From Candidatus Fermentithermobacillus carboniphilus (GTDB lineage: Bacteria > Bacillota > Sulfobacillia > Fermentithermobacillales > Fermentithermobacillaceae): DNA of 64,000 nt. Shown piece by piece: positions 26,607 to 36,155 of this stretch. Numbering within the stretch: the stretch's first letter is position 1; the number at the start of each line of letters is the position of its first letter. Both the position numbers and the translations under genes were made by a program. A model generated the notes under the pieces. The model saw nothing but the letters and a program-made list of their open reading frames with translations, was not told the origin of the DNA and ran no database searches. The stretch lies in contig CP062796.1 of assembly GCA_018208355.1 (NCBI GenBank), forward strand, positions 2,168,517-2,232,516. Reading direction: 5' to 3'.

Positions 26607-27344
26607 GTGATAAGCGTTAAGGGGGTCTCCAAGACCTTTAAGACGCCTCAGGGCCCGGTGACAGCGCTCAAAGATGTTTCCCTGACAGTTTCCCGCGGAG
26701 AAGTACTGGGGATCTTTGGACCATCTGGAGCTGGAAAGACCACTCTTTTGAGGTGCCTCAGCCTTCTCGAACGGCCAGATACCGGTGAAATATGGATTGA
26801 CGGTCAGGATATCCTTACCCTTTCGGGGAAAACCTTGAGGGAAGTCCGCATGAACGTAAGCGTGGTGTTCCAGGGGTATAACCTTTTGTATTCCAGGAAC
26901 GCCCTGGAAAACGTGATGCTCCCCTTGGAGATACGCGGTATCAAAGGGGAAACCGCCATAAAGAAGGCCCGCGCGTTTCTGGAACTCGTCAGCCTCGGAC
27001 ACAGAGAACGGTTCTACCCATCCCAGATGTCAGGCGGGGAAAAGCAGCGGGTGGCGATAGCGAGGGCTCTCGTCACCGATCCCAAAGTCCTCATCCTAGA
27101 TGAACCCACTTCTGCCCTGGATGTTGACACTGCACTATCTATTCTCCGTTCCGTGCGGGATATAAACCAAAAGTACGGTCTCACGGTTCTGATAGTTACC
27201 CATCAAGTCGACCTGGTCGGGGATTTCTGCCACCGGGCGGTCTATCTGAAGGACGGGATGGTGACTGACTACCCGCTGACGTGCGGCGAAGGATCGCCTA
27301 ACAAACTCCGTTTTTTGCCCGCGGTGGGATTTGAGAGGGAGTAG
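26607..27344 (+). CDS. metN: Methionine ABC transporter ATP-binding protein, short form
   Basis: Cytosolic ATPase of the methionine importer. Walker A is GPSGAGKTT, the Q-loop is VVFQGYNLL, the signature is MSGGEKQR and Walker B is VLILDEPTSALD. The open frame extends into the terminator (26553), but GTG 26607 lies eight bases after GGAGG and gives the standard MetN opening ISVKGVSKTF. At 245 residues it ends soon after the ATPase domain and so lacks the C-terminal NIL (ACT-like) domain by which E. coli-type MetN is inhibited by methionine. The stop is adjacent to the metI start. Controlled by the SAM-I riboswitch. Confidence 0.92.
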   Translation: MISVKGVSKTFKTPQGPVTALKDVSLTVSRGEVLGIFGPSGAGKTTLLRCLSLLERPDTGEIWIDGQDILTLSGKTLREVRMNVSVVFQGYNLLYSRNALENVMLPLEIRGIKGETAIKKARAFLELVSLGHRERFYPSQMSGGEKQRVAIARALVTDPKVLILDEPTSALDVDTALSILRSVRDINQKYGLTVLIVTHQVDLVGDFCHRAVYLKDGMVTDYPLTCGEGSPNKLRFLPAVGFERE

Positions 27345-28016
27345 ATGCCCGTGTTTGTACTGGAACTTGAGCGCATTGCTGGACTGATCGTGCCGGCAAC
27401 GCTGGAAACCCTGGGAATGGTGCTGGCATCGCTGATGTTTTCCCACATCTTTGGTGTCCCAATCGGGATACTGCTGGTCCTCACCGGGCCCGGAGGAATC
27501 AGGAAGAACAAGGCGGTTAACGCCGTCCTTGGGACCATAGTGAACGTGGGAAGATCGATCCCTTTCGTCATACTCATGGTCGCCATCATCCCGTTTACCA
27601 GGTTAGTTACGGGCAGCTCCATTGGTCCCGTCGCCGCCGTTGTTCCCCTGACGGTTGCGGCCATACCCTTTGTGGCTAGGCTCACCGAGGCGGCCATGCT
27701 CACCGTCGAGCCCGGCGTGATAGACGCCTGCATTTCCATGGGGGCGACGGCAAGTCAGGTCGTGAGATACGTGCTCATCCCGGAGTCCCTGCCATCGCTG
27801 ATCTCCGGGGCCGCGATCACGGCGGTCAACCTCGTAGGATACTCGGCTATGGCGGGGGCCGTAGGAGGAGGTGGTTTGGGAGACCTGGCTATACGGTATG
27901 GGTACCAGCGCTGGCAACCCGACGTTATGTTCTTCTCGGTGGTAGTGCTGGTAGCCATGGTGCAAGGGATTCAGCATCTCGGAGACAAGGTCTCTAGGAA
28001 ATACAGGAGAAGGTAA
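27345..28016 (+). CDS. metI: Methionine ABC transporter permease
   Basis: Membrane subunit with about five hydrophobic segments and an EAA-type loop, DACISMGATASQVVRYVLIPESLP, that contacts MetN. The GYSAMAGAVGGGGLGDLAIRYG segment is highly characteristic of MetI. Length 223 fits. ATG 27345 follows the metN stop with no gap, so translation is coupled. Confidence 0.96.
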   Translation: MPVFVLELERIAGLIVPATLETLGMVLASLMFSHIFGVPIGILLVLTGPGGIRKNKAVNAVLGTIVNVGRSIPFVILMVAIIPFTRLVTGSSIGPVAAVVPLTVAAIPFVARLTEAAMLTVEPGVIDACISMGATASQVVRYVLIPESLPSLISGAAITAVNLVGYSAMAGAVGGGGLGDLAIRYGYQRWQPDVMFFSVVVLVAMVQGIQHLGDKVSRKYRRR

Positions 28017-28097
28017 GTGTTTCGCTTTGTAGATTAGGACGCAATGGTCCCGGCTGGCGCACTTGAAACCAGATTTTGAGAGGAAGGGGAGATAGAA

Positions 28098-28907
28098 TTG
28101 AGACCGCGTGCCAAGTCGTTCACATGCAAATTCATCGCGATTTCCTGCATTACAGCACTTTTAGCTGTGTTCATAGCTGGGTGCAAGCCCCGGGGTCTTA
28201 AGGTGGGAGCAACCGCGGCGCCTCACGCTGAAATCCTGGAGGTAGTGAAGCCCATCCTCAAGAAAGAAGGGATTGACCTCCAGATAGTGGAGTATGACGA
28301 CTACGTCAAGCCCAACATCGACCTTGCCGACAAGCAGATTGACGCCAACTACTTCCAACATGTGCCATACCTCGAGGATTTCGCGGCATCGAGGAAACTT
28401 GACCTAGCATGGGTCGCCAAAATCCACATCGAACCCATGGGGATATACTCGAGCAAAATCAAATCTCTTTCGGACCTTGCGGAAGGCGGCAAAGTAGGGA
28501 TACCCAACGATGCGACAAACGGAGGTAGGGCTCTGGCATTGTTGGAGAAAGCGGGACTCATCAAACTCAAAGAAGGCGTTGGGATAAAAGCCACCGTCAA
28601 GGACATCGTCGATAACCCGAAGAAACTAGACATTGTCGAACTGGCTGCCCCCATGCTTCCGAGAACTCTGCCGGACCTGGATATAGCAGTCATCAATGGT
28701 AACTTTGCTCTACAGGCAGGACTTTCGCCGACCAAAGACGCGCTGTTCTTAGAGAGTGGCGACTCGCCTTTCGCCAATGTGCTGGTGGTCAGAAAGGGCG
28801 ATGAGAAGAGGGCCGACATACAGAAACTTGCCAAGGCCCTGCAAAGCCCCGAAGTCAAGAGGTTCATCGAGGAGAAGTACAAGGGAGCAGTTATCCCTGC
28901 GTTCTGA
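28098..28907 (+). CDS. metQ: Methionine-binding lipoprotein, NlpA family
   Basis: Extracytoplasmic binding protein of the methionine importer. The signal peptide ends in lipobox FIAGC (Cys about 28). The mature part begins LKVGATAAPHAEILE and continues with DYVKPNIDLADKQIDANYFQH, both hallmarks of MetQ. TTG 28098 follows a strong purine-rich SD (GGAAGGGGAG). It is last in the metNIQ operon; a hairpin follows at 28985-29024. Confidence 0.96.
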   Translation: MRPRAKSFTCKFIAISCITALLAVFIAGCKPRGLKVGATAAPHAEILEVVKPILKKEGIDLQIVEYDDYVKPNIDLADKQIDANYFQHVPYLEDFAASRKLDLAWVAKIHIEPMGIYSSKIKSLSDLAEGGKVGIPNDATNGGRALALLEKAGLIKLKEGVGIKATVKDIVDNPKKLDIVELAAPMLPRTLPDLDIAVINGNFALQAGLSPTKDALFLESGDSPFANVLVVRKGDEKRADIQKLAKALQSPEVKRFIEEKYKGAVIPAF

Positions 28908-28984
28908 GCCGAAATGCCTGGTTTGCAGGCCTAGTACCAGTTCCTGACATCCCCTCGTGGTCCCGGGTGAGAGCAAGAAACGAG

Positions 28985-29024
28985 GCGGAGGCGAGGGGAA
29001 GATGGTTCATCCCCTGGCCTCCGC
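28985..29024 (+). terminator. Strong hairpin, probable terminator of metNIQ
   Basis: Stem GCGGAGGC (28985-28992) with GCCTCCGC (29017-29024), reinforced by inner GGGGA/TCCCC. The following bases TTGTTCTGT are only moderately T-rich. It sits 78 bases after metQ and before the proS promoter. Confidence 0.65.
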
Positions 29025-29085
29025 TTGTTCTGTCCTCAGAGGTGGTAAGCGCCTTTGTGTCCTGCCGTTCCCGAGCCCGTCGTCG

Positions 29086-29114
29086 TTGACCCTCCTTTTT
29101 ACGGTGGATATAAT
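29086..29114 (+). promoter_or_regulatory. proS: Sigma-A promoter for proS
   Basis: TTGACC (29086-29091), a 17-base spacer and TATAAT (29109-29114). Transcription should begin near 29121, leaving a leader of about 80 bases before proS. No T-box motif is seen in that leader. Confidence 0.85.
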
Positions 29115-29201
29115 TTCTGTAATGTTGGTAGCGAACTATTTCCCAATAGGCATTTTTAAGGCCATTTGCCGGGACAGGCCAGTTGTGGGGGTACATACGC
29201 T

Positions 29202-30941
29202 ATGCGGATGACCAAAGCATTTGGAAAAACCCTTCGTGAGAAACCTTCGGAAGCCGAAATGGCATCCCACGAGCTTATGGTTCGCGCGGGGCTCATAGCG
29301 AAACTTGCGGCGGGGATCTACGATTACCTGCCTTTAGCCTGGCGAAGCGTCAGGAAAATCGAAGATATCATGCGCAGGGAGATGGACGCTATAGGCGGGC
29401 AGGAGATTAACATGCCCGTGGTTAATCCGGCTGATATCTGGCAGGAATCGGGCCGCTGGTACGACATAGGCCCCGAGATGGTCAGGTTCAAAGATAGATC
29501 AGGCAGGGACATGTGCCTTGCAATGACCCACGAAGAAAGTGTTACCGATCTCGCCCGAAGGTATGTTGATTCGTACCGGCAGTTGCCCTTCGTCCTTTAC
29601 CACATCCAGACCAAGTTCAGAGATGAACCCAGGTCCAGAGGCGGCTTGGTCAGGGCGAGAGAGTTTATAATGAAAGATGCTTACAGCTTTCACCGGGATT
29701 CGGAGGACCTCCAGAGATACTATCCGCATGTGTGCAGGGCTTACGAGCGCATCTGCAATGCCTGCGGTGTGCCGGTGGTTAAGGTCCTTTCGGACGTTGG
29801 CATGATGGGCGGCAATATGGCCCATGAGTTCACGTATCTCACAGACGCGGGCGAGGACACCCTGATTCTCTGCCCAGAATGCGGTTATGCCGCCAACAGG
29901 GAAGTAGCCACGTTTAGGAAAGAGCGGGCGGGTACTGTCGGATCTGAACTGCCAAAAGTCGGCGCTACCGAGAAGGTCAGTACCCCCGGGAAGAACACCA
30001 TAGAACTCGTTTGCGATTACCTTGGCGTTGACCCAACTGCTAGCATCAAGACGATGATCTACTTTCCGCAGGGAGGGGAAAAGCCTGCGCTCGTTGCGAT
30101 ACGCGGAGATCTGGACATCAACGAAAGGAAACTCGCCAATTGCCTCAAAACCTCTGAAGTACGCCTTGCGACTCCGGAAGAACTCGAGAAGTTCGGCCTT
30201 GTCCAGGGTTATATGTCACCCGTGGGGCTCGAAGGGTTTACGGTAGTGGCCGATGACAGCCTCCAGGAAGGCTCAGGATACGTGGCGGGAGCCAATGAAA
30301 AAGATTTCCATCTGAAGAACGTGGTTCCCGGCAGGGACTTCAAGGCGGACGTATGGGCTGACATCGCTTCAGCCCGGGAGGGGGCCCCCTGTCCCGTTTG
30401 TGGTCATCCTCTCGACGCGAGGAGAGGGATAGAGGTAGGTAATACCTTCATGCTGGGAACAAAGTACTCTGCTTCCATGGGAGCGTATTTCCGGGACGAG
30501 GACGGGAGTTTAAAGCCCATGGTCATGGGCTGTTATGGTATGGGCGTAGGGAGGCTCCTTGCCTGTATCATCCAGGAAAACAGGGACGAAAAAGGTATCA
30601 TCTGGCCTGTGACCGTAGCTCCCTACCACGTGCATCTTCTCAGTCTCGGTACCTCGGCAAGGGTGAAAGATGCGGCCGAGGGCGTGTACCAGCGGTTCAA
30701 CGAGGGGAGAGTGGAAGTCCTCTACGATGACCGAGACGAGTCTGCCGGGGTTAAGTTCAACGACGCCGACCTTTTGGGGATGCCGGTCAGGGTGACCATA
30801 TCCGAGAGGAGCCTTGACCGCGGAGGAGCGGAGATAAAGCTCAGGAGAGAGAAGGGCAGCACCATAGTCCCGCTGGAAGAACTCTACGCCACCGTAAACC
30901 GGATGATACAAGAGGAATTCGAAAGGTACCGGCAGGACTAG
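29202..30941 (+). CDS. proS: Prolyl-tRNA synthetase, bacterial type
   Basis: Charges tRNA-Pro with proline in the cytosol. The N-terminal FGKTLREKPSEAEMASHELMVRAG is typical, class II motif 2 contains FRDEPRSRGGLVRAREF, and motif 3 is MVMGCYGMGVGR. The editing (INS) domain lies between them (about residues 225-400), as in bacterial-type ProS. ATG 29202 gives 579 residues; the open frame begins at 29166 without better support. The alaS gene follows after 58 bases. Confidence 0.96.
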   Translation: MRMTKAFGKTLREKPSEAEMASHELMVRAGLIAKLAAGIYDYLPLAWRSVRKIEDIMRREMDAIGGQEINMPVVNPADIWQESGRWYDIGPEMVRFKDRSGRDMCLAMTHEESVTDLARRYVDSYRQLPFVLYHIQTKFRDEPRSRGGLVRAREFIMKDAYSFHRDSEDLQRYYPHVCRAYERICNACGVPVVKVLSDVGMMGGNMAHEFTYLTDAGEDTLILCPECGYAANREVATFRKERAGTVGSELPKVGATEKVSTPGKNTIELVCDYLGVDPTASIKTMIYFPQGGEKPALVAIRGDLDINERKLANCLKTSEVRLATPEELEKFGLVQGYMSPVGLEGFTVVADDSLQEGSGYVAGANEKDFHLKNVVPGRDFKADVWADIASAREGAPCPVCGHPLDARRGIEVGNTFMLGTKYSASMGAYFRDEDGSLKPMVMGCYGMGVGRLLACIIQENRDEKGIIWPVTVAPYHVHLLSLGTSARVKDAAEGVYQRFNEGRVEVLYDDRDESAGVKFNDADLLGMPVRVTISERSLDRGGAEIKLRREKGSTIVPLEELYATVNRMIQEEFERYRQD

Positions 30942-30999
30942 GGTCAAAGTGAGGCTCGTGAAGCGATAGAAGTTTCCCAAGACTAGAGGAGGATCTGCA

Positions 31000-33708
31000 A
31001 TGGGTGAAAAACTGGGGAAATACCTTCTTTCATCCGAGATACGTAGTTCATTCTTAAAATATTTCGAGGACCGCGGGCACACGGTGGTACCCAGTTCCTC
31101 CCTGGTCCCGCTGGGAGACCCTACCCTCCTTTTCACCAACGCGGGTATGGTACAGTTCAAGGATGTATTCCTGGGCCTTGAAAAAAGGTCGTACACGCGA
31201 GCCACCACCGCTCAGAAATGCGTCAGAGCCGGGGGGAAGCATAACGACCTCGACAACGTGGGATTCACCGGCAGGCACCATACCTTTTTCGAGATGCTCG
31301 GTAATTTCTCTTTCGGCGATTATTTCAAGGAGGATGCCATTAAGTTCGCGTGGGACTTCCTCACCAACGTCCTGGAACTACCCAGGCACCGTCTCTGGGT
31401 GACTGTGTACAAGGACGACGATGAGGCAGAGGAACTCTGGAAGAAGATAGCCGGGATACCCTCTTCTCGGATAGTGCGTCTTGGCGAAAAGGACAACTTC
31501 TGGGCCATGGGTGAAACGGGTCCTTGCGGGCCGTGCTCGGAGATTATCATCGACAGGGGAGAAGATCTGCGTTGCGGGCAGTCTTGCGGGATAGGCACTT
31601 GTGATTGCGACAGGTGGCTGGAACTATGGAACCTCGTGTTCATGCAGTTTTTCCGGGATGAGGAGGGGAACATGACCCCTCTTCCCAAGCCCAGCATAGA
31701 TACGGGGATGGGGCTCGAGAGGATATCTTCAGTCCTTCAGGGTGTCGATAACGATTTCGAGACGGATCTATTTGTCCCCATTATCGAAAAGATCCAGGAG
31801 ATTTCCGGGGTTGAACCTGGAAAAGACGTCCCCGTGTTCCCGTTCAGGGTCATCTCCGACCACGTACGGGCCTGTACCTTTTTAGCTTCCGACGGCGTAC
31901 AGCCCTCGAACGAAGGAAGAGGTTACGTCATGCGGCGGATCCTGAGAAGGGCCGTCCGTTTCGGCAGGGTCCTAGGGATCCGTGAACCTTTCATGGGCCA
32001 GCTCGTCCCGATTGTGGCAGCGACAATGGGAGAGGCGTACCCGGAGATTCGGGAGAGGCAAGGTTATATCGCGAAAGTCCTTGCTCTAGACGAATCCAGG
32101 TTCCTCAACACCCTTGAGGAAGGCCAGAAGAAGGCCGAGGACATTATGGCACAAACGCGCGAAAGAGGCGAGACCGTCCTCAGCGGGCGGGATGCTTTCC
32201 TCCTCTACGATACATTCGGGTTCCCCATCGACCTGACCAAAGATATGGCCAGGGAAAGAGGTCTTGTCGTCGACGAAAAAGAATTCGAAAAAGCCATGGA
32301 GGAGCAGCGGGCGAAGAGCCGGAAAGCCCGGAAAACTGGTTTTGAGGACGTTCTGGAACTTCACGAACTTGTTCAGGATGTTCCTCCCACAAAGTTCGTG
32401 GGTTACGATAACCTCACGGCTGAATGCAAGGTCCTCGCCATCGTTTCCGGGAATTCTCGGCTTACGGAAATGGAACCGGGCGATGAGGCTCTCGTCGTCC
32501 TCGACGTCACCCCTTTCTACGCCACGTCGGGCGGTCAGGAAAAAGACCTTGGCACCTTGGAGTTTCCTTCAGCTCCGGGCGAAGTGGGGAGGGTGGCCGG
32601 TTCGGTCACCGATGTCATGAAGGGCCCGGGTGGAATCATTTTCCACAGCGTCAAAGCCACGAGGCAGGGAATAATGGTGGGCCAGACCCTGGTGGCCCGG
32701 GTCGATGCGAAAAGGCGAAGAGGGCTCGAACGTCACCATACTGCGACACACCTTCTCCACAAGGCTCTCCGGTCGGTCCTGGGAGAACACGCCCAGCAGT
32801 CGGGTTCCCTGGTGGATGAATCGCGCCTCCGGTTCGACTTTTCTCATACCGGAGCCCTCACGAAGGAAGAACTCAAGAAAGTCGAAGACATGGTAAACGA
32901 GATGATAATGGCCGACGTGCCGGTGCTGGTCGAAGAAACCAACCTGGAAGAGGCCAGGAGGAAGGGGGCCATCGCGCTTTTCGGCGAGAAGTACGGTGAG
33001 AAGGTCCGAGTTGTTGAAGTTGAAGGGTTCTCCAAGGAATTGTGCGGGGGGACTCACGTCCGGAGAACGGGAGAAGTCGGACAGTTTCAGATCATTTCTG
33101 AATCAGCCGTGGCTGCCGGGGTAAGGAGAATCGAAGCTGTTGCAGGTGAGGCGGCACTTTCCCGTAGCCAGTATATGGCCAGCGTTATATCGGAGATCAC
33201 GGAAAAACTTGGAGTTGGGCCGGACGAATTTAGTTCCAAGATAGATTCGCTGCTGAACACTATCGCCAGTCTAGAACGTGAGATAGCCGCGTTAAGACAG
33301 GAAAAGCGCAAAGACCTGGCGGATCTTCTGATACGAAATGCCAGCACAGTCTCGGAAGCAGGGAACCGGAAGATAGTGGTCTCTCGTCAGGATTCACTGA
33401 AGCCGGACGAAATGAGGAATTTGGGAGACGTCCTCAAAGAAAAGGGTGCAGCTGTCGTGATCCTGGGCTCGGCTGGAAGCGAGCGTCCGTTCCTCCTCGT
33501 CATGGTGGACGAGGATTCGGTTGGTGCGGGAGTCGATGCCGTGAAGATTGTCAGAAAAGGTGCGGAGGTCATGGGCGGCTCGGGCGGAGGCAAGAGCCAC
33601 ATGGCCCAGGCAGGAGGGCGGAATCCCCAGGAGCTCGACAGGGCTCTCTCCTCGGCCCTGGAGGAGGCCAGGCGACAGCTGATCGAGGCGTATAGAGGCA
33701 AGCCTTAG
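31000..33708 (+). CDS. alaS: Alanyl-tRNA synthetase
   Basis: Charges tRNA-Ala and edits mischarged Ser and Gly. Class II core at the N-terminus (FTNAGMVQFKDVFLG), editing-domain zinc residues in HHTATHLLH and CGGTHVRRTG, and the C-terminal DHHA1/C-Ala region with GGSGGGKSHMAQAGG. The length of 902 residues is slightly above average. ATG 31000 has AGAGGAGG. It heads the conserved Bacillota order alaS-ireB. Confidence 0.98.
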   Translation: MGEKLGKYLLSSEIRSSFLKYFEDRGHTVVPSSSLVPLGDPTLLFTNAGMVQFKDVFLGLEKRSYTRATTAQKCVRAGGKHNDLDNVGFTGRHHTFFEMLGNFSFGDYFKEDAIKFAWDFLTNVLELPRHRLWVTVYKDDDEAEELWKKIAGIPSSRIVRLGEKDNFWAMGETGPCGPCSEIIIDRGEDLRCGQSCGIGTCDCDRWLELWNLVFMQFFRDEEGNMTPLPKPSIDTGMGLERISSVLQGVDNDFETDLFVPIIEKIQEISGVEPGKDVPVFPFRVISDHVRACTFLASDGVQPSNEGRGYVMRRILRRAVRFGRVLGIREPFMGQLVPIVAATMGEAYPEIRERQGYIAKVLALDESRFLNTLEEGQKKAEDIMAQTRERGETVLSGRDAFLLYDTFGFPIDLTKDMARERGLVVDEKEFEKAMEEQRAKSRKARKTGFEDVLELHELVQDVPPTKFVGYDNLTAECKVLAIVSGNSRLTEMEPGDEALVVLDVTPFYATSGGQEKDLGTLEFPSAPGEVGRVAGSVTDVMKGPGGIIFHSVKATRQGIMVGQTLVARVDAKRRRGLERHHTATHLLHKALRSVLGEHAQQSGSLVDESRLRFDFSHTGALTKEELKKVEDMVNEMIMADVPVLVEETNLEEARRKGAIALFGEKYGEKVRVVEVEGFSKELCGGTHVRRTGEVGQFQIISESAVAAGVRRIEAVAGEAALSRSQYMASVISEITEKLGVGPDEFSSKIDSLLNTIASLEREIAALRQEKRKDLADLLIRNASTVSEAGNRKIVVSRQDSLKPDEMRNLGDVLKEKGAAVVILGSAGSERPFLLVMVDEDSVGAGVDAVKIVRKGAEVMGGSGGGKSHMAQAGGRNPQELDRALSSALEEARRQLIEAYRGKP

Positions 33709-33808
33709 GGCTCCTGAAGCTTGTGCGGACGCAGTTTGAGCCGAAGACCGTGGCTGGAAGGATATGCCCTGGACCGTGGCGAATCCTTTGTAAACGGGGG
33801 GACTGAGC

Positions 33809-34075
33809 ATGGCCGAGTTCGAAGAAACCAGGTTTTTTAAGATGAAGACAGACAAAGAGAACGAGACCCGGGACATAATCCTTAAGGTTTACAGGGCTCT
33901 CAAAGAAAAAGGCCATAATCCTGTCAGCCAGATCGCAGGCTATCTCCTTTCGGGTGACCCCACGTACATCACCAACCACAACAACGCTCGGAGCCTGGTG
34001 AGGAAAGTCGAGAGGGATGAGATTCTGGAGGAACTCATAAGGGCCTACGTAACTATGTACCAGGAGATAGATTGA
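33809..34075 (+). CDS. ireB: IreB family regulatory phosphoprotein (YrzL/UPF0297)
   Basis: Small cytosolic protein of the IreB family, known in Enterococcus as a target of the Ser/Thr kinase IreK that affects cephalosporin resistance. The 88-residue sequence has the conserved ETRFF start with the phosphorylatable Thr region, [20 protein letters not shown] and [13 protein letters not shown]. It follows alaS, as in many Bacillota, but here its usual neighbour ruvX lies 3.1 kb further on. Confidence 0.96.
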   Translation: MAEFEETRFFKMKTDKENETRDIILKVYRALKEKGHNPVSQIAGYLLSGDPTYITNHNNARSLVRKVERDEILEELIRAYVTMYQEID

Positions 34076-34082
34076 CTGGGGT

Positions 34083-34112
34083 TTAGAGCCGCGTTGCGGG
34101 GGGAAGCTCTAA
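34083..34112. terminator. Weak hairpin after ireB
   Basis: TTAGAGC (34083-34089) pairs with GCTCTAA (34106-34112). There is no long T-run, so it may be a weak terminator or an RNA-processing structure between ireB and the rhomboid gene. Confidence 0.35.
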
Positions 34113-34147
34113 TCTTGGGCTAAAACCCGGGCTAAAAGCAGGGTGGG

Positions 34148-34843
34148 ATGACGATGATACCGATCCGAGATACGCAGCGTTCCCGGCGCCGGCCGGTGGT
34201 GAACTGGGCGATCATACTCATAAACATAGCGGTTTTCGCTTATGAGCTGACCCTCACTGACCGGATGCTAGAGTCATTTATCGTGAAATGGGGAGTCATA
34301 CCAGCCGTCATCACAAGCCCGGGGCTATTCCCGAAAGAAGTTTTGGCCCAGACATCGGGTCCCGTAGGTCTCTTCACGTCCCTTTTCATCCACATGGGAT
34401 GGGTGCATATGATCGGCAACATGCTATACCTTTTCATATTCGGGGATAACGTCGAGGACCTTCTGGGACACGGCAGGTACCTTCTTTTCTATCTCGTCTC
34501 GGGTGTCTTCGCATCGCTGGCGCACATAATGTCCAATCCCACGTCAACTGTCCCAACTGTGGGTGCGAGCGGTGCCATCGCAGGTGTCCTCGGGGCATAT
34601 TTCGTCAATTTTCCCCGTTCGAGGGTCCTTGCCCTCATTCCCGTCGGCTTTTTCCTGCCAATGGTAGAGGTTCCCTCCATAGTGTTCCTTTTCCTGTGGT
34701 TCTTCACGAACCTTCTATCGGGGGTCGCTTCACTTGGCGTTGAAGCTCAGGGTGGTGTAGCCTGGTGGGCGCACATCGGAGGTTTTGTCGTGGGGATGTT
34801 TCTGTCTATTATTTGGAGGCGACGGCGGCAAACGGTCCTGTAA
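34148..34843 (+). CDS. Rhomboid family intramembrane serine protease
   Basis: Membrane protease cutting transmembrane segments of other proteins. About six or seven hydrophobic segments are visible. The catalytic Ser is in GASGAIAGVLG (about residue 141) and the catalytic His in WWAHIGGFVVG. The HMGWVHMIGNMLYLFIFGDNVED loop with the conserved HxxxN is present. ATG 34148; ATG 34154 is also possible. It is one of three genes inserted between ireB and ruvX. Confidence 0.94.
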   Translation: MTMIPIRDTQRSRRRPVVNWAIILINIAVFAYELTLTDRMLESFIVKWGVIPAVITSPGLFPKEVLAQTSGPVGLFTSLFIHMGWVHMIGNMLYLFIFGDNVEDLLGHGRYLLFYLVSGVFASLAHIMSNPTSTVPTVGASGAIAGVLGAYFVNFPRSRVLALIPVGFFLPMVEVPSIVFLFLWFFTNLLSGVASLGVEAQGGVAWWAHIGGFVVGMFLSIIWRRRRQTVL

Positions 34844-35003
34844 CGCCGCGCTGCTCGTAGACGGCATTGCCTCATTCTCCAGGCGATCCACTCTCTGAAA
34901 AAGCTTTTTCTTCTCGTCTCCTTTTCTTCTTGGGGAGGAAAATGTGCTGATAGAGAGAAATAGTTTTTCTTGGTTTTCTATCATTCAACCGGGGGGATAG
35001 TAG

Positions 35004-36101
35004 TTGCCTAAAGTAACGCTTTCGGTGATAAAAGCGGATGTAGGCGGTTTCGTGGGGCATTCCAGCGTTCACCCGGATCTCCTCGAGGCCGCCCGAAACC
35101 ATCTCTCCACAGCCGGCAAAGATATGCTGATCGACTTCTACGTCACTCATGTGGGCGATGACATCGAGCTCATAATGACCCACGATAAAGGTGTAGATAA
35201 CCCAGACATCCACCAGCTGGCGTGGGACGCTTTTGTCAAGGCGACAGAGATCGCTAAGAAGTACAAACTTTACGGAGCCGGGCAGGACCTTCTGGCGGAC
35301 TCCTTTTCGGGGAACATAAGGGGCCTTGGTCCCGGAGTTGCCGAGATGGAGTTCGAAGAAAGGCCTTCCGAGCCCGTGGTCGTGTTCATGGCCGATAAGA
35401 CTGAACCCGGCGCATGGAACTTTCCGCTGTACAAGATCTTCGCGGACCCGTTCAATACGGCGGGCCTCGTCATAGATCCCAAGATGCACAAAGGATTCGA
35501 TTTTGAAGTCCACGATCTCATAGAACACAAGAAAGTCGTGTTCCATTGTCCTGAGGAAATCTACGATCTTCTCGTGTTAATCGGGGCTCCGGGCCGTTAT
35601 TGCGTGAAAGCGGTGTACTCCAGGACCACCGGCGAAATCGGAGCCGTATCCTCCACCCAGAGGCTGAACCTACTAGCGGGAAGGTACGTCGGTAAAGATG
35701 ACCCCGTGTGCATAGTTAGGTGCCAGAGCGGAATGCCTGCCGTCGGCGAAGTCCTCGACCCCTTCGCAAAACCTCACCTTGTGGCGGGATGGATGAGAGG
35801 ATCCCACCACGGTCCACTCATGCCGTCGGGTCTCGATCATAGCACTCCCACCAGGTTTGATGGACCTCCAAGAGTTGTGGCTCTTGGGTTCCAGCTTGCC
35901 AACGGCAAACTCATCGGGCCTCAGGACTTCTTCGCCGATCCCTCTTACGACAGGGCCAGAGCGGTGGCCAACGAGATCGCCGACTACATGCGTTCGCTCG
36001 GGCCCTTCGAACCCCACAGGCTGGGACTTGAAGAACTCGAGTATACTACCCTTCCGGACGTGATGAAAAAGATTTCCGGAAGACTTGAACCGATCGAGTG
36101 A
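35004..36101 (+). CDS. fbp: Fructose-1,6-bisphosphate aldolase/phosphatase, class V
   Basis: Bifunctional gluconeogenic enzyme that condenses triose phosphates and removes the C1 phosphate to give fructose 6-phosphate, first known from archaea and deep-branching or thermophilic bacteria. The opening KVTLSVIKADVGGFVGH is diagnostic. A Y199-x-x-K202 pair fits the Tyr and Schiff-base Lys of the family. Metal-binding Asp clusters are seen (ADKTEPGAWN, GDD). TTG 35004; 365 residues. It is unusual in this position, within the alaS-ruvX region. A strong hairpin follows at 36109. Confidence 0.95.
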   Translation: MPKVTLSVIKADVGGFVGHSSVHPDLLEAARNHLSTAGKDMLIDFYVTHVGDDIELIMTHDKGVDNPDIHQLAWDAFVKATEIAKKYKLYGAGQDLLADSFSGNIRGLGPGVAEMEFEERPSEPVVVFMADKTEPGAWNFPLYKIFADPFNTAGLVIDPKMHKGFDFEVHDLIEHKKVVFHCPEEIYDLLVLIGAPGRYCVKAVYSRTTGEIGAVSSTQRLNLLAGRYVGKDDPVCIVRCQSGMPAVGEVLDPFAKPHLVAGWMRGSHHGPLMPSGLDHSTPTRFDGPPRVVALGFQLANGKLIGPQDFFADPSYDRARAVANEIADYMRSLGPFEPHRLGLEELEYTTLPDVMKKISGRLEPIE

Positions 36102-36108
36102 AAAGGCA

Positions 36109-36136
36109 CGGGTCCCTTCGACCGGGAAGGGACCCG
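36109..36136 (+). terminator. Perfect 11-bp hairpin after fbp
   Basis: CGGGTCCCTTC (36109-36119) pairs perfectly with GAAGGGACCCG (36126-36136) around the loop GACCGG. There is no T-run, so termination would be weak. The 3' arm contains AAGGGA, an SD-like sequence for a possible TTG start at 36138, which the fold would hide. Confidence 0.6.
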
Positions 36137-36155
36137 GTTGAAACGGTGGTATCCT

